A program made the position numbers and the translations under genes. The notes under the pieces are model-generated. The model made no database searches and was not told the DNA's origin. It worked only from the letters and a program-made list of their open reading frames with translations. Below are positions 46,201-57,068 of a DNA stretch of 64,000 nucleotides, in pieces; position 1 is the stretch's first letter, and each line of letters starts with the position of its first letter. This DNA is from Archivesica marissinica (lineage: Eukaryota; Mollusca; Bivalvia; Venerida; Vesicomyidae): positions 84,908,712 through 84,972,711 of the forward strand of contig CM026404.1 in assembly GCA_014843695.1 (NCBI GenBank), read 5' to 3'.

Positions 46201-47617
46201 GCATACTGTACTCCACCCAACACCTGTCCACAGGGATATAAGGGTAAGTACTTCCCGCATACTGTACTCCACCCAACCCCTGTCCACAGGGATATAAGGG
46301 TATGTACTCCCCGCATACTGTACTCCACCCAACCCCTGTCAACAGGGATATAAGGGTAAGTACTTCCCGCATACTGAACTCCTCCAACCACTGTCCACTG
46401 GGATATAAGGATAAGTACTTCCCGCTGTACTCCACCCAACCCCTGTCCACAGGGATATAAGGGTAAGTACTTCCCGCATACTGTACTCCACCCAACCCCT
46501 GTCCACAGGGATATAAGGGTAAGTACTCCCCGCATACTGTACTCCACCCAACCCCTGTCCACAGGGATATAAGGGTAAGTACTCCCCGCATACCGAACTC
46601 CACCACAACCACTGTCCACAGGGATATAAGGGTAAGTACTTCCCGCATACTGTACTCCACAACCCCTGTCCACAGGGATATAAGGTAAGTACTCCCGCAT
46701 ACTGTACTCCACCAACCCCGTCCACAGGGATATAAGGGTAAGTACTCCCGCATACTGTACTCACCCAACCCCTGTCCACAGGGATATAATGATAAGTACT
46801 TCCCCATACTGTACTCCACCAAACACCTGTCAACAGGATATAAGGGTAAGTACTCCCCGCATACTGTACTCCACCCAAACCTGTCCAAAGGATAAAGGGT
46901 ATGTATCCCCCATACTGTAATCACCCAACCCCTCTCACAGTGATATAAGGATAAGTACTCCGCATACTGTACTCACCCAACACCTGTCCACAGCGATATA
47001 AGGGTAAGTACTTCCCGCATACTGTACTCCAACCAACAACTGACCACAGGGATATAAGGAAGTACTACCAGCTACCGTACCCACCCACCTGTCCACAAGT
47101 ATATAAGGGTAAGTACTTCCCGCATACTGTACTCCATCCAGCCCCTATCCACAGGGATATAAGTGTAGGTACTCCCCGCATACTGTATTCCACACAGCCC
47201 CTGTCCACAGGGATATAAGGATAAGTAATTCCCGCATACTGTACTCCACCCAACACCTGTCCACACGGAAATAAGGGTAAGTACTTCCCGCATGCTGTAC
47301 TCCACCCAACCCCTGTCCACAGGGATATAAGGGTATGTACCTCCCGCATACTGTACTCCACCCAACCCCAGTCCACAGGGATATAATGGTATGTACACCC
47401 CGCATACTGTACTCCACCCAACCCCTGTCCACATGGATATAAGGGTAAGTACTCCCCACATACTGAACTCCTCCCAACCACTGTCCACAGGGATATAAGG
47501 GTAAGTACTTCCCGCATACTGTACTCCACACATCCCCTGTCCACAGGGATATAAGGATAAGTACTTCCCACATAGCGTACACCACCCACCCCCTGTCCAC
47601 AGGGATATAAGGGAAAG
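31169..47617 (+). repeat. 56-bp array of a 7B2 exon end plus splice donor, ~290 units
   Basis: Units of 56 bp: GTACTTCCCGCATACTGTAC, TCCACCCAACCCCTGTCCAC, AGGGATATAAGGGTAA. The first unit (31169-31224) is the coding 3' end of the 7B2 exon, with CCTCAG and ATACGG where most array units have CCACAG and ATAAGG. Nearly all units keep a GT at the donor position (GTAAGT, GTATGT or ATAAGT variants) and a CAG ten bases before it. Subfamilies (CATAGCGTACTCC, GGAAATAAGG with CATGCTGTAC, GGATATACGG) recur in blocks. The array is truncated by the assembly gap. The minus strand has no stop in any frame of the unit, giving spurious frames up to 808 codons. The array occupies what should be the following 7B2 intron. 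Confidence 0.95.
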
Positions 47618-48617
47618 NNNNNNNNNNNNNNNNNNNNNNNNNNNNNNNNNNNNNNNNNNNNNNNNNNNNNNNNNNNNNNNNNNNNNNNNNNNNNNNNNNN
47701 NNNNNNNNNNNNNNNNNNNNNNNNNNNNNNNNNNNNNNNNNNNNNNNNNNNNNNNNNNNNNNNNNNNNNNNNNNNNNNNNNNNNNNNNNNNNNNNNNNNN
47801 NNNNNNNNNNNNNNNNNNNNNNNNNNNNNNNNNNNNNNNNNNNNNNNNNNNNNNNNNNNNNNNNNNNNNNNNNNNNNNNNNNNNNNNNNNNNNNNNNNNN
47901 NNNNNNNNNNNNNNNNNNNNNNNNNNNNNNNNNNNNNNNNNNNNNNNNNNNNNNNNNNNNNNNNNNNNNNNNNNNNNNNNNNNNNNNNNNNNNNNNNNNN
48001 NNNNNNNNNNNNNNNNNNNNNNNNNNNNNNNNNNNNNNNNNNNNNNNNNNNNNNNNNNNNNNNNNNNNNNNNNNNNNNNNNNNNNNNNNNNNNNNNNNNN
48101 NNNNNNNNNNNNNNNNNNNNNNNNNNNNNNNNNNNNNNNNNNNNNNNNNNNNNNNNNNNNNNNNNNNNNNNNNNNNNNNNNNNNNNNNNNNNNNNNNNNN
48201 NNNNNNNNNNNNNNNNNNNNNNNNNNNNNNNNNNNNNNNNNNNNNNNNNNNNNNNNNNNNNNNNNNNNNNNNNNNNNNNNNNNNNNNNNNNNNNNNNNNN
48301 NNNNNNNNNNNNNNNNNNNNNNNNNNNNNNNNNNNNNNNNNNNNNNNNNNNNNNNNNNNNNNNNNNNNNNNNNNNNNNNNNNNNNNNNNNNNNNNNNNNN
48401 NNNNNNNNNNNNNNNNNNNNNNNNNNNNNNNNNNNNNNNNNNNNNNNNNNNNNNNNNNNNNNNNNNNNNNNNNNNNNNNNNNNNNNNNNNNNNNNNNNNN
48501 NNNNNNNNNNNNNNNNNNNNNNNNNNNNNNNNNNNNNNNNNNNNNNNNNNNNNNNNNNNNNNNNNNNNNNNNNNNNNNNNNNNNNNNNNNNNNNNNNNNN
48601 NNNNNNNNNNNNNNNNN
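47618..48617. other. Assembly gap of 1000 N
   Basis: Exactly 1000 N, the usual placeholder for a gap of unknown size, inside or at the end of the 56-bp array. True array length and the sequence joining it to 48618 are unknown; the two flanks may not be adjacent or even correctly oriented. Confidence 0.98.
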
Positions 48618-48661
48618 CAACAAAATGATTGAACAAAATCAACCTGGTTACACCTAAAGTA

Positions 48662-48788
48662 AGATTAAATGAAGGCGAAAAAACACACACATATAGTGAA
48701 GAACGGCGAAGAGCTTGGTAGGCAAGTATCGACAGAAAGGAAACTCCGACTGCAGCGTCTAGGATATGCTCAGATCATTTCATTACTG
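48662..48788 (+). pseudogene. THAP-domain exon with in-frame stop
   Basis: The frame reads RLNEGEKTHTYSEERRRAW, stop (TAG 48719-48721), then ASIDRKETPTAASRICSDHF and ITG before a donor CTG|GTATG at 48788. RRRAW, a W-x3-I spacing and the SxxICSDHF element match the middle and end of the THAP zinc-finger DNA-binding domain (the final CxxH). The N-terminal Cys pair is not visible, being upstream or in the gap. THAP domains occur in transcription factors and P-element-like transposases; which one this was cannot be told. Confidence 0.65.
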
Positions 48789-49165
48789 GTATGTTTTCTT
48801 CTCTTTTACACGTTTTAGTATTTATTTCTCACATTATGACCTAGATATATATAAGACCTCTACATAATTATTTCGATCTGTTATTTGAAAAATGCATTGA
48901 TAGTAAAATTTCACATTTTCAAGTCTAAATATTTGGATTACCCCACCCACTTCCGCTGGCTCTTGCCATTAGAGTGAAAACAAGCTAGCAATCAATAGTG
49001 TTTTGAGCAATAGGTTGCATTATGGGAAATTGGTAATGGGGCGTAACTGTCGTACACAAAATCAGAATGATTTGCGTCCCTTTACCGGTAATATTTACTA
49101 GACATTTTGTATATTCGGCGTTGACGCATTACACCAGGCTTTCTGGTGACATAAATTTCACAGCG
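48789..49165. other. Unique stretch after the THAP exon
   Basis: No gene seen. Contains GCATTATGGGAAATTG (49016 on), reminiscent of a short promoter element, followed 140 bp later by a possible start codon. Confidence 0.3.
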
Positions 49166-49218
49166 ATGGATATCAGCACGAGTTCCGTAGATGAAAAGCA
49201 AGCATCGCACATGACAAG
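49166..49218 (+). CDS. Possible short first coding exon
   Basis: ATG in a good context (CAGCGATGG) opens MDISTSSVDEKQASHMT and reaches a donor ACAAG|GTACAC. Joined in phase 2 with 51755-51790 it would give TRAMMFLEDASENR, but the next candidate exon stops quickly. No family recognised; weak. Confidence 0.2.
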
Positions 49219-49329
49219 GTACACTTTAATTGTAAAGATGTTTGACTAACAGTGTCATAGTAGTCGGATAAGGGAATGAGTCGGTCATATATACGATGTC
49301 TTTACCCGTCTACACATGTTTTATCTCGG

Positions 49330-51250
49330 GTTGCATGGGAGTGAGCCCGGATCCAATGGCACAGACTACACATAAGCCCAACTTTCTACCTTGAGGTTGG
49401 GATTGGATACCCAAAATACCCTCTCCATATCACTATGTAATTTCAGATACATAAGTCGAAATTCTACCTGTTGAACAGCCCCTAATACCCTAATCAGGGA
49501 ATGTGACACCACTGACTACCCATATACAGGGACCCACAAGCAATACACACATAACCCATACACCAATAAGTTTCTACCTTGGGGATGGATACCCAAAATA
49601 TGGGCTTCTCTAATACCACTATTTGCAGTAAAAATATATATGAAACAATCATCCGACATTTATTCACCAGCCCACTGGGCCTTAAATGAGGAATGTGACA
49701 CCACTGACTACCCATAGACAGTGGCCCACAATCAATACACACATAACCCATACACCAATAAGTTTCTACCTTGGGGATAGATACCCAAAATATGGGCTCT
49801 TCCATATTACTATGTAATTTCAGAAATAAAAGTCGAAATTTGAACTTGATGAACGGCCCCTGGGCCCATAAATAGGGAATGTGACACCAGTGACTACCAA
49901 TAGGCAGGGACCCACAACCAATACAAACATAACCCATACACCAATAAGTTTCTACCTTGGGGATGGATACCCAAAATAAGGGCTCTTTCATATTACTATG
50001 TAATTTCATCAATAAAAATTTGAACTTGATGAACGGACCCTGGGCCCTCTAAATAGGGAATGTGACACCAGTGACTACCCATAGGCAGGGACCCACAACC
50101 AAACAAACATAACCCATACACCAATAAGTTTCTACTTTGGGGATGGATACCCAAAATATGGGCTTCTCTAATACCACTATTTGCTGTAAAAATATATATG
50201 AAACAATCATCCGACATTTATTCACCAGCCCACTGGGTCTTAAATAAGGAATGTGACACCATTGACTACCCATAGACAGTGGCCCACAATCAATACACAC
50301 ATAATACATACACCAATAAGTTTCTACCTTGGGGATGGATACCCAAAATATGGGCTTCTTTAATGCCACTATTTGCATTAAAATATAATTATATGAAACA
50401 AATAGTCGATATTTATTCGACGGCCTACTGGGCCTTAAGTAAGGAATGTGACACCACTTGCTATGCACGGGCATGAGCCCGAATCAAATTGGCACACAAT
50501 ACATATAAGCCTAACTTTCTACCTTGGGGTTGGATACCCAATGTATGGGCTCTTCCATATTACTATTTCATTTCAGAAATAAAAGTCGAAATTTGAACTT
50601 GATGAATGGCCCCCGGGCCCCTAAATAGGGAATGTGACACCAGTGACTACCCATAGCCAGGAACCCATAAGCAATACTCACATAATACATACAACAATAG
50701 GTTTCTACCTTGGGGATGGATACCCAAAATAAGGGCTCTTCCATATGCTATGTAATTTCAGAAATAAAAGTCAAAATTTGAACTTGATGAACGGCTCCGG
50801 GGCCCTAAATAGGGAATGTGACACCAGTGACTATGCATATATGTGGACCCACAACTAATACACACATAACATATACAAGGATAAGTTTGTACCTTGGGGA
50901 TGGATACCCAAAATATGGGCTATTCTAATACCACTATTTGCAGTAAAAATATTGAAATATATATGAAACAAATAGCCGATATTTATTCAACGGCCCACTT
51001 GGCCTTAAATAAGGAATGTGATACCACTGACTATGCATGAGTGCGAGCCTGGATCCAATAGGCACACAATACATATACGCTCTACTTTCTACCTATGGGC
51101 TCTTCCATATCATTATGTAATTTCAGAAATAAAAGTCGAAATTCGACCTTGATGAACGGACCCTGGAGCCCTAACTAGGGAATGTGACACCAGTGACTAT
51201 GCATAGACGTGGGCCCATAACCAATTCACACATAACACACACAAGGATAG
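49330..51250 (-). repeat. 186-bp repeat family array, minus orientation, ~10 copies
   Basis: Inverse copies of the unit described at 58240-63650: recurrent TGGGTATCCATCCCCAAGGT, TGGTGTATGGGTTATG, AGTCACTGGTGTCACATTCC on the minus strand. Units are more diverged than in the downstream array and vary in length. The two arrays flank 51.25-58.24 kb as inverted repeats. Confidence 0.9.
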
Positions 51251-51754
51251 GTTTGTATCTTGGGAATGGAGACACGGGTTACATATAATAATAATTACAG
51301 TAACAATGTGAACGAATAATTCACAGCGGAAAAAGGGTCCATTCGCAGAAGTGCACAGGAACATCACACCGAGAACAAGGCAGTGCCGTCCAGCATATGG
51401 ACCCAATATACTAGTCCGTCCGTCCGTCCACCCCCCCTCAAGCAGGCAAATATGCACCATGCGCTCCGCAAACAGTCATGTTACATGCCTTGCTCACTGC
51501 ATTAAAGAAAATCAGTTAAAAGGTCAATTTACTTGATATGGCCTATACAAACTGTTCAATATAAATTGTAAACAATTACATTCATTATATGGCCCTTACA
51601 ATACTGATATCGTGCAGTCATTTCCATTTGTTGCAATAATATGTTTATGTTTGATGGTTTTGCCAGTTATTAACTCGTGTAGCATTCATATGTTTTGAGT
51701 AATAAAATTATGTTCTGTTATGTAGCAGTTATTATATAGCATACTGTTTTTCAG

Positions 51755-51790
51755 GGCAATGATGTTCCTGGAAGATGCTAGTGAAAACAG
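51755..51790 (+). other. Possible 36-nt microexon, tandemly duplicated
   Basis: TTTTTCAG|GGCAATGATGTTCC to GAAAACAG|GTATCG resembles a 36-nt exon with acceptor and donor. A copy of most of it (GTGATGTTCCTGGAACATGC through GAAAACAGGTATCG, 51907-51942) recurs about 150 bp later as part of a tandem duplication, but there the acceptor is lost. Support is only the splice-site fit. Confidence 0.2.
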
Positions 51791-53595
51791 GTATCGTCAT
51801 CATCGTCATCATAATCACAATCATTACAATAACATAATTGTTTCTCTTTATTAATCAACACAAGCATCATCGTCATCAGTATCATCATCATCGGCGTCGT
51901 CGTCCGTGATGTTCCTGGAACATGCTAGCGAAAACAGGTATCGTCATCATAATCACAATCATTACAATGACATAATTGTTTCTCTTTATTAATCAACACA
52001 AGCATCATCGTCATCATCATCATCATCACCACCACCACCACATCATCATCATCACAATCATCATTACAATCATCAATGTCAGCATCACAATTATCATCGC
52101 CATCATCATCATCGACATCGTTGTCGTTGCCGTCGTCATCACAATTATCAACATCATCAACAATCGTCATCACTCGTTGTCATCACCATTACATTCAACA
52201 TCGTCGTCATCATCGCCATCACGATTACCATCCTCATCATCAACAACTTCAGCATAGCAATCATCATCATTATCGTGGTCATCATCATCATAATCGTCAT
52301 CATCACAATCATCAACTTCGTCACCACAATCGTCTACATCATCGTTGTCATCATCATCATTACATTCAACATCGTCGTCGACGTCATCATCATCATCGAC
52401 ATCGTCATCATCACCGTTGTGGTCGTCGCCGTCGTCATCATCAGAATCATCAGCGTCATCACGCACCCGTCGTTGTCGTTGTCATCACCATTACATTCAA
52501 CATCGTCGTCATCACCACAATCATTTTCACAATCATCAACGTCAGCATCATAATCATCATCGTTGTCGTCATCCTCAATATCGTTGTCGTCGTCGTCATC
52601 ATCACAATCATCAACATCATCACCACACTCGTCATCGTTGTCGTTCAACATCGTCGTCATCATCACCACCGTCATCACCACAATCATTATCAAAATCATC
52701 AACGTCAGCATCACACTCATCATCGTTGTCGTCATCGTCGTCATCATCCTCATAATCATCATTGTCGGCATCGCCGTCATCATCACAATCGTCATCATTT
52801 GTTGTCATTGTCATCACCATTATATTCGACATCGTCTTCGTCGTCGACGACGTCATCATCGCCACATCATCATCATCATCACAAGCAGCGTCACAATCAT
52901 TATCACAATCATCAGCATCACAATCGTTGTCGTCATTGTCGTCGACGTCATCAGTATCATCATCGTCGTCATCATTATCATCACCACACTCGTCATCATC
53001 GTTGTCGTTGTAATCACCATTACATTCAACATCGTCATCATCATCGCCATTACCACACTCATCAACGTCAGCATCACAATCATCATCGTTGTCATCGTCG
53101 TCGACGTCATCCTCATAATCATCGTTGTCATAATCATCATCATCACCACAATCGTCATCATTTGTTGTCATTGTCATCACCATTATATTCGATATCGTCT
53201 TCGTCGTCGACGACGACGACATCATCACAATCATCAGCGTCAGCATCACAATCACCATCGTTGTTGTCATTGTCGTCGACGTCATCATCCTCATAATCAT
53301 CATCGTCGTCGCCATCGTCATCATCACAATCGTCAACGTCATCACCATAATAGTCATCATCGTCATCACGATTACCATCATTATCACAAGCATCATCACA
53401 ATCATCATATCATCATCGTTGTCGCCGTCATCATCATCATTTTAATCATCGCAATCATCAACGTCATCACTACAATCATCATTTGCGTTGTCGACGTCAT
53501 CATCACAACCAACATCGTTGTTGTCGCCGCCGTCATCATCATCATCATCATCACAACCAACATCAGTATCGTTGTTAATCACATGTGTAACTATG
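51791..53595. repeat. 1.8-kb trinucleotide-rich CAT/CGT/CAC/CAA tract
   Basis: Imperfect ATC, GTC and ACC triplets (CATCATCGTCATCATCATCA and similar) with interspersed CAATCATCA phrases; longer recurrent phrases such as CGTTGTCGTCGTCATCATCA suggest higher-order duplications of 100-400 bp. The translated His/Ser/Asp/Ile-rich frames on both strands (up to 406 codons) are all microsatellite artefacts. Confidence 0.95.
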
Positions 53596-53613
53596 TATTT
53601 ATTAATTGTTCAG

Positions 53614-53990
53614 ATGGATTACAGTAATCCCATAGACAATAGTTGCAAACCACCAACAGCTGCTTCGATGTCGGACTGGAAATAGGTTAACCCAACAACA
53701 GTGACTGAGGTGATTGTGGTGGAACAGGGAATCGGTACTAACGTATGCAAAGGAAACGCGTCGTTTTAAATATACTGACTATATTTGTTAGGTTTTATTT
53801 TAACGACGATCATCAGTGGCGTGATTATAACGGGCCAGACAGTTCATATTACGGACATAAGAACTTGTTGGAATCCCGGACACCCTATTATATCAGAGTA
53901 TGCACGCCGTGCGGTCAGAGGCTGTGAGATTAAAAACTTATGGCTGGTCTGGTGCACAATAAATGGGCAAGTTCAAGAACAGTAGCTGTA
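53614..53990 (+). other. Unclassified open stretches after the microsatellite
   Basis: After an acceptor-like TTGTTCAG (53613) the frame MDYSNPIDNSCKPPTAASM runs to a stop. Further on, overlapping frames read DHQWRDYNGPDSSYYGHKN and HPIISEYARRAVRGCE. Both look more protein-like than the surroundings, but I recognise no family and cannot join them. Confidence 0.2.
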
Positions 53991-55639
53991 CATGCTTATT
54001 CCACCCACAATAATGAATTTATTTGAATAACAAATACAGCAGGTCAAATTAATTGATATGTTGTATATGTGCGCAAAAGTTCATTACGAAATCTTAGCAC
54101 ATTATGAAGTGTATTAAGCTAGTTTGCATATTATGAATATTGCATATTTTCACTATTTGCATGTCAAAAACATTCCAAAATTGAAAGATGGTAAAACCTT
54201 TTTTTATCATTTAGAAAAATCCATTGCCCTTAATTTGAAGTTGTATCATGACTGAATACGCTTTCGTGGTAAAACATTTATGCTTTGTAATGGTTTATAA
54301 TACGGTTGTATCCCATGTTTTAGTTCATGTAGGAATAATAAACTGATATATTTTTAGTTTGAAAAAATATATATATCCTACAGTAAATCTAAAATAAGTT
54401 GTGATAGGAAAATGAATCGCCCCATTATTTCTTCTGCAAAATATATGATGTATGATGCCAAAAACATCCTATCATCACGGCAACAGTTCATTTTCATTTG
54501 TTCGGTATGAATTTAAAAAATATTAACAAAAAAGGAAGGTTATCCGTAATGTCCATCCTCGTAATGTCCTTCCCCACATAGATGACGTTTCATATACAAG
54601 AGTTTCAGTCATTTCTAAGGTAATATTTAGGAAAGAGTAGTTTTTTAAGTTAATATGTGACTATGATTAGGAAATAAGGCAATTTAAGTTGAAACATTAT
54701 TGAAATCAATTTTTCGTATATGTGTAGTCATTTGAAGTAAAATATACTTAGTTTAAGCATATTTATTTTCTATCATGTACATTATTATTTACAACACTTA
54801 GTGGACGGAAAGCAAGTGACAGCTTACGGTTTCTCTCTCCTGAAAATATACTTGAAGGGACGGACATTACTGTAATAAAGATAAATTGTAAACACTGACT
54901 GATAAACAGCTTCAGACTGAGAATTAAGTTGCGGATCTTGGGTGATAATTTTAATAGTTATAACTATTTGTTTGTTGGGGGTTTAAAGTTGCACCGACAG
55001 CTAATGTCATATGACGACTATCCATCTGTTATTGGTGTAAGAAGACACCGGGTGCACCTCCTAGCAGCATTTCATTCAATCACCAGTAACCATGTCGAAC
55101 CACTGATTTTCCGCAAGCCAACTCGACAGTTTCATCACATGAAAGAATACTACATATGCAGTGGGATTCACACCCACACTTTGTGTGTAAAATATGGTCC
55201 CCATCATTCACTAACTAGACACTAAACAGACACTGTGAAAGCTGTGGAACGAATTACTTAAGACAACAACATTAAGATATTTCCCATTGATAAGCCTATT
55301 ACTAAATGGAAGAAGCAGATTGTTCCCTTTGATAAAGAACGATGCGTTACTCGTATCGCGCTCAGCTGTTCATAGACCAACTGTACTTTCTTGGAGTCAC
55401 ATACTGATCATATGCTTAGAGAAAACCAGCCAGGCTTCCAGAAATAGTTCAGGTGCCCATCATCACTGTATGTTCGAATCTCGGTATCCGCCCGTGCCTG
55501 AAATACGTTTTGTATGGGTACCCGGGATCTTTCTCAACGAATAACAACTGGAGAACAATATAAGATTAGCAAAATCTAACTGTAAACCATTATAATTTGA
55601 AATAAAAATTCACAAAATGTTGTCATTAAATGTCTAGCT
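53991..55639. other. Intergenic stretch with weak repeat traces
   Basis: AT-rich. The 98-codon frame from 54929 and the 85-codon frame from 55287 have no recognisable domain. GTAATGTCC occurs twice near 54550-54580 and GGACATTAC once in inverse at 54863, hinting at an old inverted-repeat element spanning about 54535-54875. Confidence 0.35.
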
Positions 55640-56047
55640 TGTGTGTTACGTTTATTTATCGTCGCTACCGGTTGCCCATATGAGCGACGCCTCCTGAAGA
55701 GATTAGTCATTTTAGAATGTTGGAGGATAGTGCAATGAAACAGGCAGATACCCATTCCAGAGTCTCCTCTGGTTCTTTTACGTGCACGATGTAAAGCACC
55801 GACACGAGACCTCGTTTTAAAGTCCCATATGAAAGACTGTTAATTTTATTAGGGTCAGACGGGGGATCGAACATGCGACCCCTAATTGTAGTTGGTTGTT
55901 GTTAGTTGTGGTTTCCATCGTCGTCCTCGTTGCTGCGGTTGTTAATATTCTGAAAGACTGTTAATTTTATTATGGTCAGACGGGGATCGAACCTGCGACC
56001 CCTGGATTACCAGTCCAGCGTGTTACCACTGGACTACAGATCCGTCT
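55640..56047 (-). mobile_element. tRNA-derived SINE, longest copy of its family (minus)
   Basis: On the minus strand: ATCTGTAGTCCAGTGGTAAC starts the head near 56043, CTGGACTGGTAATCCAG forms an anticodon-like stem-loop (GGT anticodon if read as a tRNA), B box GGTTCGATCCC at about 55983-55993. The body contains TAACAGTCTTTCA twice because an internal ~100-bp segment is duplicated (55860-55995), then CCAGAGGAGACTCTGGAATG and GGCGTCGCTCATATGGGCAA. The acceptor stem does not pair, so it is not a functional tRNA. Related pieces: 8020, 14202, 17033 and 57755. Confidence 0.8.
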
Positions 56048-56920
56048 GTAATGTACAGCTTCTTTCATCAAAATTGACATATTCAAACTTTAATGCGTGA
56101 TGGGTACACATCGGTAGCAAGTCTCAAATCACCAGCGACCTTTCGTCCCTCACGTTGTGCAAAAGATAGAAAAAACAAACAATATATTTGCACGAATAAA
56201 TTATTGTCATATATAAATAGAAATGTATTATATAAATACATTTATTTATTTATATATATGACACATTGTTAACCATGAAATATGATTATTATGTATTATG
56301 TATAATCGTCTACTATTATTTTCGCGCCTAAATTATCAGTTCTCTGTTTGCGCGGGAGCAAAATATATTTTGACACCACCGAGTGCAGGTGGTCAGTTAT
56401 ATAAGATAATCGCCGCTTTCTTGATGACAGATAAACATGTAATAATATTATATAACATCACATATGTTTGGCGCCGTTATGTCTGTTATAGTAGTTAATT
56501 TTGCTATTTAAGAAATGAAAAATGATGAAGAAATTAGTGCAGTTTTATCCAGTCATGGAGGCGTTAAGGAAATATGTAACTCACTATTAGAATATAAACT
56601 GTTTCTATGATAGTTAGAAAAATTAATATTTAAAGAAGTATTAACTCTTAAATATTAAAGTCGTATTAAATACGTGAACGGAAGATAATTAGGCCTTTTA
56701 AGAAACGATTGTTTTGGCTAATATATCTATTGGAATAGTTTGATAAAGGAAGGGAATTAGTATAGTCATAGAACTATTATGAACACATGGAAATAGTGAG
56801 GCGAATAATAAGATACGAGATATCACGAATATATGATACATGTTATAGATTTGAAATAAATGAGATTGTTGTAAATGATATTATACCAAGGAAAATGATA
56901 GACTGTGTTGAGTTATAATA
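56048..56920. other. Unique AT-rich stretch
   Basis: No gene or repeat supported; a short palindromic ATATAAATA-rich patch at 56205-56265. Confidence 0.4.
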
Positions 56921-56923
56921 TAT

Positions 56924-57068
56924 GAAGGACGGTAGAGAAACCCCCTAGACAACTCCAGCGAGTCTACGATAGGATATACCCTGGTTAGAGCATTATTGAA
57001 GGACCGTAGAGAAACCCCCTAGACAACTCCAGCGAGTCTACGATAGGATAGACCCTGGTTAGAGCAAA
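56924..57068. repeat. Two tandem copies of a ~73-bp segment
   Basis: GACGGTAGAGAAACCCCCTA and CTCCAGCGAGTCTACGATAG, ending CCCTGGTTAGAGCA, occur twice back to back with a few differences. Confidence 0.85.

Noticed and set aside
31788..46924. Long minus-strand frames of up to 808 codons (YPYIPVDRGWVEYSMREVL-like repeats)
   Set aside because: The 56-bp unit has no stop in any minus-strand frame and 56 is not a multiple of three, so all three frames read as one periodic peptide. They arise on the antisense of an exon-derived repeat; no start, signal or domain.
52076..53408. His-rich, Ser-rich and Asp/Met-rich frames of 150-406 codons
   Set aside because: All are translations of an imperfect CAT/CGT/CAC microsatellite in six frames.
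55975..56047. Functional tRNA gene (minus strand)
   Set aside because: A box, anticodon-like stem-loop and B box are present, but the acceptor stem does not pair and the sequence continues into a repeated SINE body.
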